From: Gemmatimonadota bacterium
GTDB lineage: Bacteria; Gemmatimonadota; Gemmatimonadetes; Gemmatimonadales; GWC2-71-9
Direction of reading: 5' to 3'
Length of the DNA stretch: 64,000 bases
Assembly (NCBI GenBank): GCA_016713785.1
Contig: JADJOM010000003.1
Span: 2,313,501-2,377,500 of the forward strand
In this document: positions 17,399 to 25,521 of the stretch, one piece after another
Layout of the letters: every line of letters begins with the position of its first letter
How positions within the stretch are numbered: the stretch's first letter is position 1
Program-made: the position numbers and the translations under genes
Notes under the pieces: model-generated
What the model was told of the DNA's origin: nothing
Seen by the model: only the letters and a program-made list of their open reading frames with translations
Databases searched by the model: none

Positions 17399-18814
17399 AT
17401 GCCCCTCCCTTCCCGAGACGAACGCGCCACCCTCGAGCGCGCCGCGCAACTCGCCCTCACCTACCTGGGCGGGCTCGACGCCGCCCGGGTGGGCACCACC
17501 ACCCCGCTGGCGGAATTGCGCCGGCGCCTGGCGCGCCCGCTGGCGGAGGCCGGCATGGACCCGGTCACGGTCGTCGAGGAGCTCGCGCGGGACACCGCCG
17601 GCGGGCTGCTCGGCAGCGCCGGGGGCCGGTTCTACGGGTGGGTGATCGGCGGCGGGCTGCCGGCGGCGCTCGGCGCCGACTGGCTCACGTCGGCCTGGGA
17701 CCAGAATGCGGGCCTCTACGCCTGCGGCCCCGCGGCCGCGGTGGTGGAGGAGGTGTGTGGCGACTGGCTCAAGGACCTGCTCGGCCTGCCGTCGTCGGCC
17801 TCGTTCGCGCTGGTCACCGGATGCCAGATGGCGCACGTGACGTGCCTGGCCGCAGCACGGCATGCGCTGCTCGCGCGGGCCGGCTGGGACGTGAACCGCG
17901 ACGGACTCTCCGGCGCGCCGGCCATCCGGCTGCTCACCTCCGACGCGGTCCACGGCACCACGGTGCGGGCCGCCAAGCTGCTCGGCCTCGGCACCGCGAG
18001 CATCAGCCTGCTCCCCAGTGACGCCGATTCCCGGCTCACCGCGGCGACGCTGGGGCAGGCGCTGGCACATGAGCCGGGACGCCCCACCGTCGTGGTGCTG
18101 CAGGCCGGCGACGTGAACTGCGGCGCCTTCGACCCCTTCCCCGAGCTCGTGGCGCGGGCCCACGAGGCGGGCGCCTGGGTGCACGTGGATGGCGCGATGG
18201 GCCTGTGGGCCGGCGCCTCGCCGGCGCTCCGGCACCTGCTCACCGGCGTGGAGAAGGCAGACAGCTGGGCCAGCGATGGCCACAAGTGGCTCAACGTGCC
18301 GTACGACTGCGGCTACGCCTTCGTGGCGCACCCGGAGCATCACCGCGCGGGCATGGAACACCGCGCCAGCTACCTGGTGCACGCCGACGACGTGCGCGAC
18401 CAGCTCGACTGGACCCCGGAGCACTCGCGGCGGGCGCGGGGCTTTGCCACGTACGCGGCGCTGCGGGAGCTGGGGCGTGCCGGCGTGGCCGAGCTGGTGG
18501 AACGCAACAGCCGGCAGGCGCGCGAGCTGGTGACCCGGATCGGGGCGCTGCCACACGCGCGGGCGGTGGCGGTCTCGGAGATCAACCAGGGGCTGGTGCG
18601 ATTCCACGACCCCGCCCCAGGCGCCACCGACATGGACCACGACCGGCGCACCGACGCGGTGATCGCGGCCATCAACGCCAGTGGCGAGGCCTATTTCACC
18701 GGCACCACCTGGCGGGGCACGCGGTGCATGCGGGTGTCGGTCTCCAACTGGCGCACCACCGCGGCCGACGTGGACCGCGCGGTGGCGGCCGCGGCCGCCG
18801 CCAGCGCGGGGTGA
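17399..18814 (+). CDS. PLP-dependent amino-acid decarboxylase (group II type)
   Basis: 471 residues, full length for the aromatic-L-amino-acid/glutamate decarboxylase family. The PLP lysine is K296 in SDGHKWLN, the cofactor-nitrogen Asp is D264 in VHVDGA, and the stacking His region is SDAVHGTTVRAA. The N terminus carries the family's helix and substrate loop (RFYGWVIGGGLPAALGADWL). It would decarboxylate an aromatic or acidic amino acid to the amine with CO2 release; the substrate cannot be fixed. The neighbours give no pathway hint. Confidence 0.88.
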   Translation: MPLPSRDERATLERAAQLALTYLGGLDAARVGTTTPLAELRRRLARPLAEAGMDPVTVVEELARDTAGGLLGSAGGRFYGWVIGGGLPAALGADWLTSAWDQNAGLYACGPAAAVVEEVCGDWLKDLLGLPSSASFALVTGCQMAHVTCLAAARHALLARAGWDVNRDGLSGAPAIRLLTSDAVHGTTVRAAKLLGLGTASISLLPSDADSRLTAATLGQALAHEPGRPTVVVLQAGDVNCGAFDPFPELVARAHEAGAWVHVDGAMGLWAGASPALRHLLTGVEKADSWASDGHKWLNVPYDCGYAFVAHPEHHRAGMEHRASYLVHADDVRDQLDWTPEHSRRARGFATYAALRELGRAGVAELVERNSRQARELVTRIGALPHARAVAVSEINQGLVRFHDPAPGATDMDHDRRTDAVIAAINASGEAYFTGTTWRGTRCMRVSVSNWRTTAADVDRAVAAAAAASAG

Positions 18815-18816
18815 GA

Positions 18817-18844
18817 TTGCCGGCGGCGGGCGGCGGGGTAGGTT
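18817..18844 (+). promoter_or_regulatory. Promoter-like pair TTGCCG / TAGGTT
   Basis: TTGCCG, a 16-base spacer and TAGGTT lie just after the decarboxylase stop and about 90 bases before the next start. The same two hexamers with a 17-base spacer occur at 22354-22382. Confidence 0.4.
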
Positions 18845-18934
18845 ACGGCAGGGCGGGAGTGAGACGGCGCCCCGGAACGTCACTCGCCGGACTCCCGCGG
18901 CGTCCGTGGTGCACATCGACAGAGGCACGGAGGC

Positions 18935-19201
18935 ATGATGACAGCACCGACCGCCACCGAACCGCTCCCGGGCCGCCCAGTACCGCGGGTGGCGATGGCC
19001 GCCAGCGCGCTGGCGCTGGGGGCGCTCGCGGTGTGGATGCTCCTCGGCCTGTACCAGACGCGCGGGGCCAGGGAGTGCCTTGCACGCTACGGCGCGGCGC
19101 GCACCGCGGCCGACACCGCCCGGGTCGACGCACTGGTCCCCGGACCGGCCGGCCCGGAGGCGCACTCCTGCGGGTTCACGCGGCGGACCGCGCGCTGGTA
19201 A
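18935..19201 (+). CDS. Small single-pass membrane protein
   Basis: 88 residues with one membrane helix (about 19-40) and a short outer part containing two Cys (RECLARYG, HSCGFTRR). No family recognised. Two adjacent ATGs (18935, 18938) follow GGAGG; the second has the better spacing. Confidence 0.5.
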   Translation: MMTAPTATEPLPGRPVPRVAMAASALALGALAVWMLLGLYQTRGARECLARYGAARTAADTARVDALVPGPAGPEAHSCGFTRRTARW

Positions 19202-19390
19202 CCGCCGTCGGTGGGACGGCCTGACCCCACTGGCGGCACCATCACCGCGGCGCCCGGCGGACAGCCTGGTCGCCCGGCTCGCCACCACCGCCAGCGGGCA
19301 ACTGTCCGCCGGGGTATCATTCCTCCGCCCCGCCCCCAGACCAGCGACGCTCCTGCTCTGGCGATCCCTCGCCCTACCAGGAGACCTGTC

Positions 19391-19750
19391 ATGCCCGAAC
19401 CGACCTCCGCCGAGAAGCGCGCCCGCGCCACCACCCTCGCCGCGCCCCGCCCGGCCGATCCCATCGCTGGCAATCTCGACGTGCAGTGGGGGAGCGCGTT
19501 CGACCGGCTCTGCTACGATCTCGCGGCGCCCGCGATGCCGCGCAAGCACCCCGAGCGCTACGACGCCCTCCTCGCGGAGCTGACCGAAGGCACCGGGTGT
19601 TCCGAGGACGAGGTCCTGACCCACGGCCAGAAGGTGCGCAGCATGCTCTTCTTCGCGGAGGACAAGCTGGCCCGGCAGGGCGTGATGGCGCGGCTCCCGG
19701 GCAACCAGCGGCACCCGTACCGCCTGGCGCCCGTGCCCCAGAGCTTCTAG
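19391..19750 (+). CDS. 119-residue protein, paralogue of the gene at 25059
   Basis: Unknown family. A disordered Ala/Pro/Arg N terminus is followed by LDVQWGSAFDRLCYDLAAP and a helical core with TGCSEDEVLTHGQKVRSMLF and AEDKLARQGVMARL. The 25059 gene has the same length and the same blocks in the same order (LDVTWASPFD, TGCTEEEILAHGRKVRALLF, AEERLAREGV). The two differ in the variable N terminus and in the C-terminal tail. No signal peptide, membrane helix or catalytic motif; probably a cytosolic lineage-specific family. Confidence 0.65.
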   Translation: MPEPTSAEKRARATTLAAPRPADPIAGNLDVQWGSAFDRLCYDLAAPAMPRKHPERYDALLAELTEGTGCSEDEVLTHGQKVRSMLFFAEDKLARQGVMARLPGNQRHPYRLAPVPQSF

Positions 19751-19852
19751 ACTCCGCGGCCGCCGGCACCCCGCCCCGGGGATTGCCGGCGCCGCCGCTG
19801 CCCGCCAGCTTTCGCGGCCATGGGTTCTCCCGTGCCCCCGCACCCCGCCGCC

Positions 19853-20380
19853 ATGCCTGACCATCCCCTCGCCATCGCACCCCTGACACGCCCGGTGTCC
19901 GACGCCGACCTGCGCGCGCTGGCCGAGCTGCTGGCCGACGCAGTGAACGCGGGTGGGGCGGTCAGCTTCCTCCCTCCGCTGTCGGTGGAACGGGCGCTGG
20001 CGTGGTGGCGGGAGTGCCTGACGGACGCCGGCCCCGGGGTGGCCGTCCTGGTGGCGCGCGACGCGGCGGGCATCGCGGGGAGCGTGCAGGTGCACCCCGC
20101 GTGGGCACCCAACCAGCCGCATCGGGGGGACATCGCCAAGCTGATCGTGCACCGGCGCGCGCGGGGCCAGGGGCTGGGCACCCGGCTGATGGCGGCGGCG
20201 GAAGCGGCGGCTCGGGCGGCGGGGCTCACCCTCCTCACACTCGACACCAAGCGGGGCGATGCCGCGGAGCGGCTGTACCGGAGGCTGGGGTGGACCGAGA
20301 TGGGGTCGATCCCCGGCTTTGCCATCAACCCGGACGGGTCGCCACAGGAATCGGTGTTCTTCTACAAGCACCTGCGGTAA
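19853..20380 (+). CDS. GNAT-family N-acetyltransferase
   Basis: 175 residues with the GNAT fold: IAKLIVHRRARGQGLGTRLM contains the acetyl-CoA pyrophosphate loop (RRARGQGLG), followed by LTLLTLDTKRGDAAERLYRR and GWTEMGSIPGFA. The acceptor is unknown; close relatives include antibiotic and toxin acetyltransferases. The start at 19853 is preferred to an ATG 33 bases upstream because the extra residues are Pro-rich. Confidence 0.85.
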   Translation: MPDHPLAIAPLTRPVSDADLRALAELLADAVNAGGAVSFLPPLSVERALAWWRECLTDAGPGVAVLVARDAAGIAGSVQVHPAWAPNQPHRGDIAKLIVHRRARGQGLGTRLMAAAEAAARAAGLTLLTLDTKRGDAAERLYRRLGWTEMGSIPGFAINPDGSPQESVFFYKHLR

Positions 20381-20586
20381 GTCGGCAGGGGAACTCCAGC
20401 GCAAGCGGCCACGGGACCGGTACCTGCGCGTCGAGGTACTCGCCCAGCACTCCGGTGCCGCCGTCGGTGGCGCGGTGGTGCTCCGTGAAGAGCCGGGTCA
20501 GTTCCGTCCGGAGCGCGATGGCGCCTGCCGCAGATGCGGCGACGCGGGCGGCACCGGGAACTGTCGCTTCACCGGAAGGTTGCCAC

Positions 20587-21141
20587 ATGTCATCGATCCT
20601 GTGCCGCGTCCCGCGTCCCGTCCTCGCCGCCCTGGCCCTCTGCCTGCTCGTGGCGTGCGACAGCACGGGCCCCGATCGCGCCCACCCGCGGGTGGCGCTG
20701 CTCAACGCCCTCGCCCGCTACGACGACAGCACCCATGGCCGCCGGCACTACTGCACGCTCTCGGGAAGCTGGCCGATGCCCCGGTGGCCCGACAGCACGA
20801 GCGCTGACACGGCCACGCTCTACTTCACCCGGTCGGTGTTCTTCGACACCGTGCTGACCAACGCGTCCCCGGGGGTCCAGCGCGACACCCTGCTCGCCTC
20901 GCTGGCCGTACAGTGGGTGCGCGCCGACGCCACCCACCTCACGCTGCGGCTGGGCCCGCCCCTGGCGCTCGACATCCCCGGGACGCTGGACGCGCCCGGT
21001 GGCGACACCTGGACCGGCACCTGGGGCTGCCCCGCCACGCTGCCGTTCGCGAGCGATTCCACGCTGCTCGCCAACGGGTACCTGGCCGACAGCCTCCACG
21101 CGGGAAGCCTGCGGGTAACCCGGACGACGGCGGTGGACTAG
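20587..21141 (+). CDS. Lipoprotein of unknown function
   Basis: 184 residues with a lipobox LLVACDST. The mature domain is strand-rich (TLYFTRSVFFDTVL, LAVQWVRADATHLTLRLG) with two widely spaced Cys (HYCTLSG, TWGCPAT) that could pair. Similar short 'DSTGP' lipoproteins are common in this phylum as paralogous families; the role is unknown. The 206 bases upstream hold no gene; an AAGGTT box lies five bases before the ATG. Confidence 0.65.
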   Translation: MSSILCRVPRPVLAALALCLLVACDSTGPDRAHPRVALLNALARYDDSTHGRRHYCTLSGSWPMPRWPDSTSADTATLYFTRSVFFDTVLTNASPGVQRDTLLASLAVQWVRADATHLTLRLGPPLALDIPGTLDAPGGDTWTGTWGCPATLPFASDSTLLANGYLADSLHAGSLRVTRTTAVD

Positions 21142-21164
21142 GGCGCCTCGCGGCGGGAATCCCC

Positions 21165-21170
21165 TAGATT
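21165..21170 (+). promoter_or_regulatory. -10-like TAGATT directly before the hydrolase start
   Basis: The hexamer ends five bases before the ATG of the alpha/beta hydrolase, where there is no room for a ribosome-binding site, so a leaderless message is implied if the box is real. Confidence 0.35.
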
Positions 21171-21175
21171 CCTGC

Positions 21176-21817
21176 ATGCGCGTCCTCCTCGTCCACGGCC
21201 TCGGCCGCACCCCCGCGAGCCTCGCCCTGCTGCACCGGGCGCTGCGGCGGGCGGGGCACGCGCCGGCCTCCTTTGCCTACTATGCCTTTGCCCAGTCGTA
21301 TGAGGGGATCCGGCGCCGCCTGGTGGCGCAGCTGCAGACGTGGGCCGCGGCGCCGGACCCGGTGGCCCTGATCGGCCACTCCCTGGGCGGGCTGCTGCTC
21401 CGCCACGCCCTCGCGGACGTCCCCACCCTGCCGGTGCATCACCTCATCATGCTGGGCACGCCCAACCGGCCGCCGCGGCGCGCGGTGCGCGCCATCCGCT
21501 GGCTGCCGTTCCGGGTCTTTGCCCGAAGCTGCGGCGCGGTGCTGGCTTCCGAACGTGCCTACGCCGACATCCCCGAGCCCCGGGTGCCGTACACCCTCAT
21601 CTCCGGGACCGCGGGATACCGGCTGCTGGGCCGCCCGTTTCGGGGCGAGCCGCACGACGGATTCGTGGCGGTGGGCGAGACGCTGATCCGCGACGCCGAC
21701 CAGCCGGTGCTCCTGCCGGTGGACCACACCTTCATGATGAACGACCCGCAGCTGCAGCGGATCGTGCTCCAGCTGCTTGACGGCGACCGCGACCCGCCCG
21801 GCGGCCCGTCCACTTGA
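21176..21817 (+). CDS. Alpha/beta hydrolase (esterase/lipase-like)
   Basis: 213 residues. Starts at the first strand with the oxyanion element VLLVHGLGRTP; the nucleophile elbow is GHSLGG (Ser about 80), followed by LIMLGTPNRPPRR, as in triacylglycerol-lipase-like and PGAP1-like hydrolases. Asp (about HDGFVAV) and His (VDHTFMM) close the triad. No signal peptide, so it acts in the cytosol. The substrate is not evident. Confidence 0.85.
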   Translation: MRVLLVHGLGRTPASLALLHRALRRAGHAPASFAYYAFAQSYEGIRRRLVAQLQTWAAAPDPVALIGHSLGGLLLRHALADVPTLPVHHLIMLGTPNRPPRRAVRAIRWLPFRVFARSCGAVLASERAYADIPEPRVPYTLISGTAGYRLLGRPFRGEPHDGFVAVGETLIRDADQPVLLPVDHTFMMNDPQLQRIVLQLLDGDRDPPGGPST

Positions 21818-21873
21818 GGGGTGCAAGCCGCCTCGTGCCCCCCACACCCGCTCCCTTCAGCCAAAGGACCCGC

Positions 21874-22272
21874 ATGCCCGGCCCCGCCGCCCCCGATCCA
21901 TCCCGCACCGCCCGCCGCATCACCACGGTCCTCGCCGCGCTGTACATCCCGCTGTCGCTCTCGGGACTGCAGGGGCTCCGGCGAGGCAGCGAGGGGTATC
22001 CGCTCCCGAACATCCTGACGGATCTCGGCTTCACGGCGCTGACGGTGGTGCTGCTGGTCGGCCTCTGGCGGGGGCGGTGGTGGGGCAGCATCGGCCTGGC
22101 CCTGCTGGCGGGCGCGCGGCTCGCCGGGCGGCTGGGCGGCGTGCTGCGCGATGGCGGGACGGACCTCGGCCTGCCCGGCCCGATCTGGACGTTGCGACTG
22201 CTGCTGCTGGCGGGCATCGTCGTCTTCGCCCTGCGGGCCCGGCCACGGGCCACCGCGGCGACGCCGGGCTGA
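21874..22272 (+). CDS. Small membrane protein, four helices
   Basis: 132 residues with about four hydrophobic segments (17-33, 45-66, 70-90, 100-122) and Arg-rich ends. No motif beyond positive-inside charge. The ATG at 21874 is chosen because upstream in-frame residues are not membrane-like. No family recognised. Confidence 0.55.
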   Translation: MPGPAAPDPSRTARRITTVLAALYIPLSLSGLQGLRRGSEGYPLPNILTDLGFTALTVVLLVGLWRGRWWGSIGLALLAGARLAGRLGGVLRDGGTDLGLPGPIWTLRLLLLAGIVVFALRARPRATAATPG

Positions 22273-22353
22273 ACCGCCCGCGGCGCGCCCGGAGGGCCCG
22301 CGGGCCAGTGATCGATGATCCTGCGTCGGGCCCGCCGCGCCCAGGTGCATCGA

Positions 22354-22382
22354 TTGCCGGCCCGCGCGCCCGCCCGTAGGTT
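22354..22382 (+). promoter_or_regulatory. Promoter-like pair TTGCCG / TAGGTT
   Basis: TTGCCG and TAGGTT with a 17-base spacer, 45 bases before the lipoprotein signal peptide that starts at 22427. Same hexamers as at 18817-18844. Confidence 0.45.
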
Positions 22383-22487
22383 GGCGGGAGCCGTCCGCAC
22401 CCCACGCCCACGCCGGGAGCTGCTCGATGCGTATCCACTCCGCACTGGTCCTGGCGGCCGCCGCCACCAGGCTGCGCCCTCTCGCCG

Positions 22488-23015
22488 GTGATGCCACCGA
22501 TCAGCCGGAGCTACGTGCAGCCGGGCGGCGCGCCGGCCACTGCGGCCCCCGCGAGTGAGTTGGCGACGTCGCCGATCGTGCGGGAATACGACCCGGGGGA
22601 GAATGTCACGCGGGTGTCCGTGACCACGCACCGGGGCCAGTACTTCCTGTGGGCGCAGAAGCCGCGGCTCACCTTCTTCTTTGTGCACGCGGGCCAGGCG
22701 CCCACCACGCGACCGGAAGTCATGTACCTGGTGTTCCGCACCCAGACGCCGCAGGCGGTGCTCGACAACCACCTGCAGCTCACCTGTGACGGCGCCACGC
22801 GCATGGCCGACGGGCTGCCGACCTCACGGGTGGTGCCCGGCATCCTCGCCTCGAGCCACTACCTCACGTTCGAGATCCCGCTCGCGACCTACCTGGCGCT
22901 GGGCCGGTGCGGCACGGCGGAGGTGCAGGTGGGCGGCGTGCGGGCGCCCTTCGGCGCCGACCAGGTGGCGCTGCTCGGGCTGCTGGCGCGGGAACTGCCC
23001 ACCGTGACGCCATGA
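22488..23015 (+). CDS. Lipoprotein whose signal peptide is in another frame
   Basis: As an open frame it starts GTG-ATG and encodes 175 residues (MMPPISRSYVQPGG onward) of a beta-rich domain. The true start is probably the ATG at 22427: from there another frame reads MRIHSALVLAAAAT, and removing the single A at 22469 continues it as GCALSPVMPPISR. This creates a perfect lipobox (ATGC) and a 195-residue lipoprotein. One extra base therefore separates export signal from body. The family is not recognised. Its stop overlaps the phosphatase start (ATGA). Confidence 0.65.
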   Translation: MMPPISRSYVQPGGAPATAAPASELATSPIVREYDPGENVTRVSVTTHRGQYFLWAQKPRLTFFFVHAGQAPTTRPEVMYLVFRTQTPQAVLDNHLQLTCDGATRMADGLPTSRVVPGILASSHYLTFEIPLATYLALGRCGTAEVQVGGVRAPFGADQVALLGLLARELPTVTP

Positions 23016-23578
23016 GCCCGGCCGGTCGGCTCTGCGCGCCCGCGCTCGCCGCGTGCCTCCTCCTGCCCGTCAGCCTCACGGCGCAGGCGGCCACGGTGAT
23101 CCTCGTCCGCCACGCCGAGAAGGCGGCGCCGTCCGGCGACCCGCCCCTCTCCGCCCCGGGCCAGGCCCGCGCCGCGGCGCTGGGCGCGGCCCTGGTGGAC
23201 TTCCCGGTCACCACGATCATCACCTCGGAGTACCGCCGGACCCGCGAGACGGCCGCTCCGCTGGCCACCGCGCGGGGGCTGGTACCGGTGGTCGTGGCCG
23301 CGCGGAGTGGCGCCGACAGCAACGCCGCGGCGGTGGCGCGGGCCCTCGGCGCGGTGCCGGCGGGCACCGCGGCGCTCGTGGTGGGGCACAGCAACACGCT
23401 CGGGCCGATCATCGCGGCGCTGGGTGGCCCCGTCCTCCCCGACCCCTGTGACGGGGAGTACGCGACGCTCTTTGTCCTGGAGCTCCCGCCTGACGGGGCG
23501 CCACGCCTGCTGCGGGCCCGGTACGGCGCCCCCGATCCGCCGGGCGCCGGCGACTGCCACCCGGCCCCGCCCTCCTGA
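23012..23578 (+). CDS. Secreted histidine phosphatase (SixA/phosphoglycerate mutase-like)
   Basis: 188 residues with a signal peptide ending SLTAQA. The histidine-phosphatase fold is marked by ILVRHAEK (phospho-accepting His in RHxE form), the Arg in SEYRRTRETAAP, and ALVVGHSNT with the second His. It is small, as in SixA and related periplasmic phosphatases; the substrate could be a sugar or lipid phosphate. Coupled by ATGA overlap to the lipoprotein before it, which suggests the two work together at the envelope. Confidence 0.85.
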   Translation: MSPAGRLCAPALAACLLLPVSLTAQAATVILVRHAEKAAPSGDPPLSAPGQARAAALGAALVDFPVTTIITSEYRRTRETAAPLATARGLVPVVVAARSGADSNAAAVARALGAVPAGTAALVVGHSNTLGPIIAALGGPVLPDPCDGEYATLFVLELPPDGAPRLLRARYGAPDPPGAGDCHPAPPS

Positions 23579-23712
23579 TGGCCGCGGGCCGCGGACGCGA
23601 TCCCAGCGCCGACGGGTACGCGGGGTTAGCTTTCCGGTGTTCCCGCCCGATCCGCTGCTGGCGTCGCGTTGCCAACTCCGGTGCAGGATTCCCCCGCCGG
23701 AGAGGCTGATTC

Positions 23713-24030
23713 ATGTCCGCCTTCAAGTCGCAGCAACGTCACCTGACGATCGGTGGCCGCAGCTTCCATTTCGTGTCGTACGAGGGCGTGCCGGCCAACC
23801 CCAAGCGGGACATCGCGGCCACCCCGCCGATGTGGTACGCCATGGTTGGCGGCCGGCGGTGGCCGGTCTCTCCCTGCGACCCGAACCTCACCACCGACCA
23901 GGTCGATGCGGCGCTCCTGTTGTGGGCCGAGGAGAACGCGGTGAGCCCGCCCGGCGCGACGGCGACCGCCACGCCGCCGCGCAGTGTCCCCCGGAACAAG
24001 GGCAACGAGAACTGGTGGGGGACCAACTGA
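23713..24030 (+). CDS. Hypothetical protein, 105 residues
   Basis: A small soluble protein (YEGVPANPKRDIAATPPMWY, then AMVGGRRWPVSPCD) with a disordered Pro/Thr-rich tail ending NENWWGTN. No family recognised. A TTAGCTTTCC box lies about 85 bases upstream and GGAGAGG fifteen to twenty bases before the ATG. Confidence 0.55.
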   Translation: MSAFKSQQRHLTIGGRSFHFVSYEGVPANPKRDIAATPPMWYAMVGGRRWPVSPCDPNLTTDQVDAALLLWAEENAVSPPGATATATPPRSVPRNKGNENWWGTN

Positions 24031-24086
24031 CCCCCAGGCCGGGACCCCGGTCCCGGCTCCTGCTGGCTTCCTGACCGGAGCCCCAC

Positions 24087-24665
24087 ATGACCACGACACG
24101 GGTACGTCCCCTCCTCTATCTCGGCATCGGGATGGTGTGGCTGATCACGGCCATCGTCCTCGGCGCCACGGGCCAGGTCGCGCGGCTCCGCCCACCCGTC
24201 CCCCAGCTGGTGCTCGGAGGCCTGACCGCACTGCTCATCCTGGCGGGGACCCTGCTGCCCGGGTTCCGGGTCTGGATCGCGGGGCTCAACCTGCGGCAGA
24301 TCGTGGCCCTGCACCTCACGCGGTTCGTCGGGATCTACTTCCTGGTGCTGTACGGACGGGGAGAGCTGCCGTTCGCCTTCGCGGTCCCGGGGGGCTGGGG
24401 TGATATCGCCGTGGCGACGGGCGCCCTCGGCCTGGTGCTCCTGGTCCCCGACCTGGCCGCCCGGCGGGCCTGGCTGAGCGCCTGGAACTGGCTCGGCCTC
24501 GCCGACCTGCTGCTGGTCGTCGCCACGGCAAGCTGGATCGCCATGACCGACTTCCCATCCATGGCCCCGCTGCTCCGGCTCCCGCTCAGCCTGCTCCCGA
24601 CCTTTCTGGTGCCGCTCCTCCTGGCCACCCATCTCCTGCTCCTGCGCCGGCTCCGGGCCGGGTAG
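24087..24665 (+). CDS. Multi-pass membrane protein
   Basis: 192 residues with six hydrophobic segments. Similar uncharacterised six-helix proteins carry the same N-H-x-x-R stretch as RQIVALHLTRFVGIYFLVLY in the centre. No catalytic motif. ATG preceded by CCGGAG. An SRPBCC gene remnant begins one base after its stop. Confidence 0.6.
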   Translation: MTTTRVRPLLYLGIGMVWLITAIVLGATGQVARLRPPVPQLVLGGLTALLILAGTLLPGFRVWIAGLNLRQIVALHLTRFVGIYFLVLYGRGELPFAFAVPGGWGDIAVATGALGLVLLVPDLAARRAWLSAWNWLGLADLLLVVATASWIAMTDFPSMAPLLRLPLSLLPTFLVPLLLATHLLLLRRLRAG

Positions 24666-24666
24666 C

Positions 24667-24929
24667 GCGCCGGAACGGGTGCGCGCGGTCATGGTCGATG
24701 TCGACCGCTGGCCCGAGTGGACGGAATCCATCCGCCGGGGACAGCGCCTGGACGATGGCCCGCTCGCGGTCGGGGCGCGGGCGCGGGTGTTCCAGCCCGG
24801 GCTCCCCCCGGCGGTGTGGGAGGTGACGGCCCTGTCGGAGGGGTGCCGGCCTGGCTGACCCGGGGGGTCAACGATCGGGACATCGGGATGGAGGCCGCGG
24901 GGCTCAAGCGGCGGTGTGAGGCCACCTGA
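24667..24929 (+). pseudogene. Remnant of an SRPBCC (polyketide cyclase-like) gene
   Basis: Without any start codon, the frame after the preceding stop reads APERVRAVMVDVDRWPEWTE and then GARARVFQPGLPPAVWEV, the N-terminal half of an SRPBCC domain, and stops at 24858. The last part of the domain (LTRGVNDRDIGMEAAGLKRR) is in the next frame and ends at 24929. Judged against intact family members, the start and about 50 central residues are missing. So this is a decayed gene with a 5' truncation, an internal deletion and a frame change, not a one-base error. Confidence 0.7.
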
Positions 24930-24936
24930 CCCGGGT

Positions 24937-24954
24937 CCCCCCCCCGGGGGGGGG
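24937..24954. repeat. C9-G9 homopolymer palindrome
   Basis: Nine C directly followed by nine G, flanked by GGGT and CCCA. It is self-complementary with no loop, lies between the SRPBCC remnant and the 119-residue paralogue, and is the longest homopolymer pair noticed in the window. Confidence 0.9.
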
Positions 24955-25058
24955 CCCACCCCGTCCGCCGGGCGGTCCAACCGGCTATCTTTCCGTACGC
25001 AGCCGCTCCATCGCCTTCGGTGCCGGACCGAAAGGTGGCTCACCCGTTCGAGGACTCC

Positions 25059-25418
25059 ATGACTGCATCAGACTCGACCACGAAGCGCCGACGTGCCGCC
25101 CAGTTCGCCGTGCGCCCCGGCCCCGCCCCCGCGGCGGGTGTGCTGGACGTCACCTGGGCAAGCCCGTTTGACCAGTCGTGCTTCGTGGTCTCGGTGCCTG
25201 AGGTGAAGGCCAAGGCCCGCAAGCCGGTCGATGAGCTGATGAAGGAGCTCACCGCCGAGACGGGCTGCACCGAGGAAGAGATCCTGGCCCACGGCCGGAA
25301 GGTGCGCGCCCTGCTGTTCTTTGCCGAGGAGCGCCTGGCCCGGGAAGGGGTCCTGGCCACCCTGGAACCCAAGCAGAAGGTGCCGTTCGAGCTCAAGCCC
25401 GTCACGCCCGCCTTCTAG
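25059..25418 (+). CDS. 119-residue protein, paralogue of the gene at 19391
   Basis: Same length and block order as its paralogue: LDVTWASPFDQSCFVVSVPE, then TGCTEEEILAHGRKVRALLF and AEERLAREGVLATL. The tail is Lys-rich (PKQKVPFELKPVTPAF). Cytosolic, no known domain. A TATCTTTCC box lies 73 bases before the ATG and a GC hairpin follows the stop, so it looks like a single-gene unit. Confidence 0.65.
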   Translation: MTASDSTTKRRRAAQFAVRPGPAPAAGVLDVTWASPFDQSCFVVSVPEVKAKARKPVDELMKELTAETGCTEEEILAHGRKVRALLFFAEERLAREGVLATLEPKQKVPFELKPVTPAF

Positions 25419-25438
25419 CGGCGAGCGGGACCCACCGG

Positions 25439-25466
25439 GGGGGCCGCGCTGAAACGCGCGGCCCCC
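25439..25466 (+). terminator. Rho-independent-like hairpin
   Basis: A perfect 11-base stem (GGGGGCCGCGC with its complement) and a six-base TGAAAC loop, 20 bases after the paralogue stop. The following TCTG is only weakly T-rich. Confidence 0.55.
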
Positions 25467-25521
25467 TCTGCGCGTTATCGGGGGCGGCCCGGAATCCCCT
25501 CACCACCCAGGGAGGCGTCCC

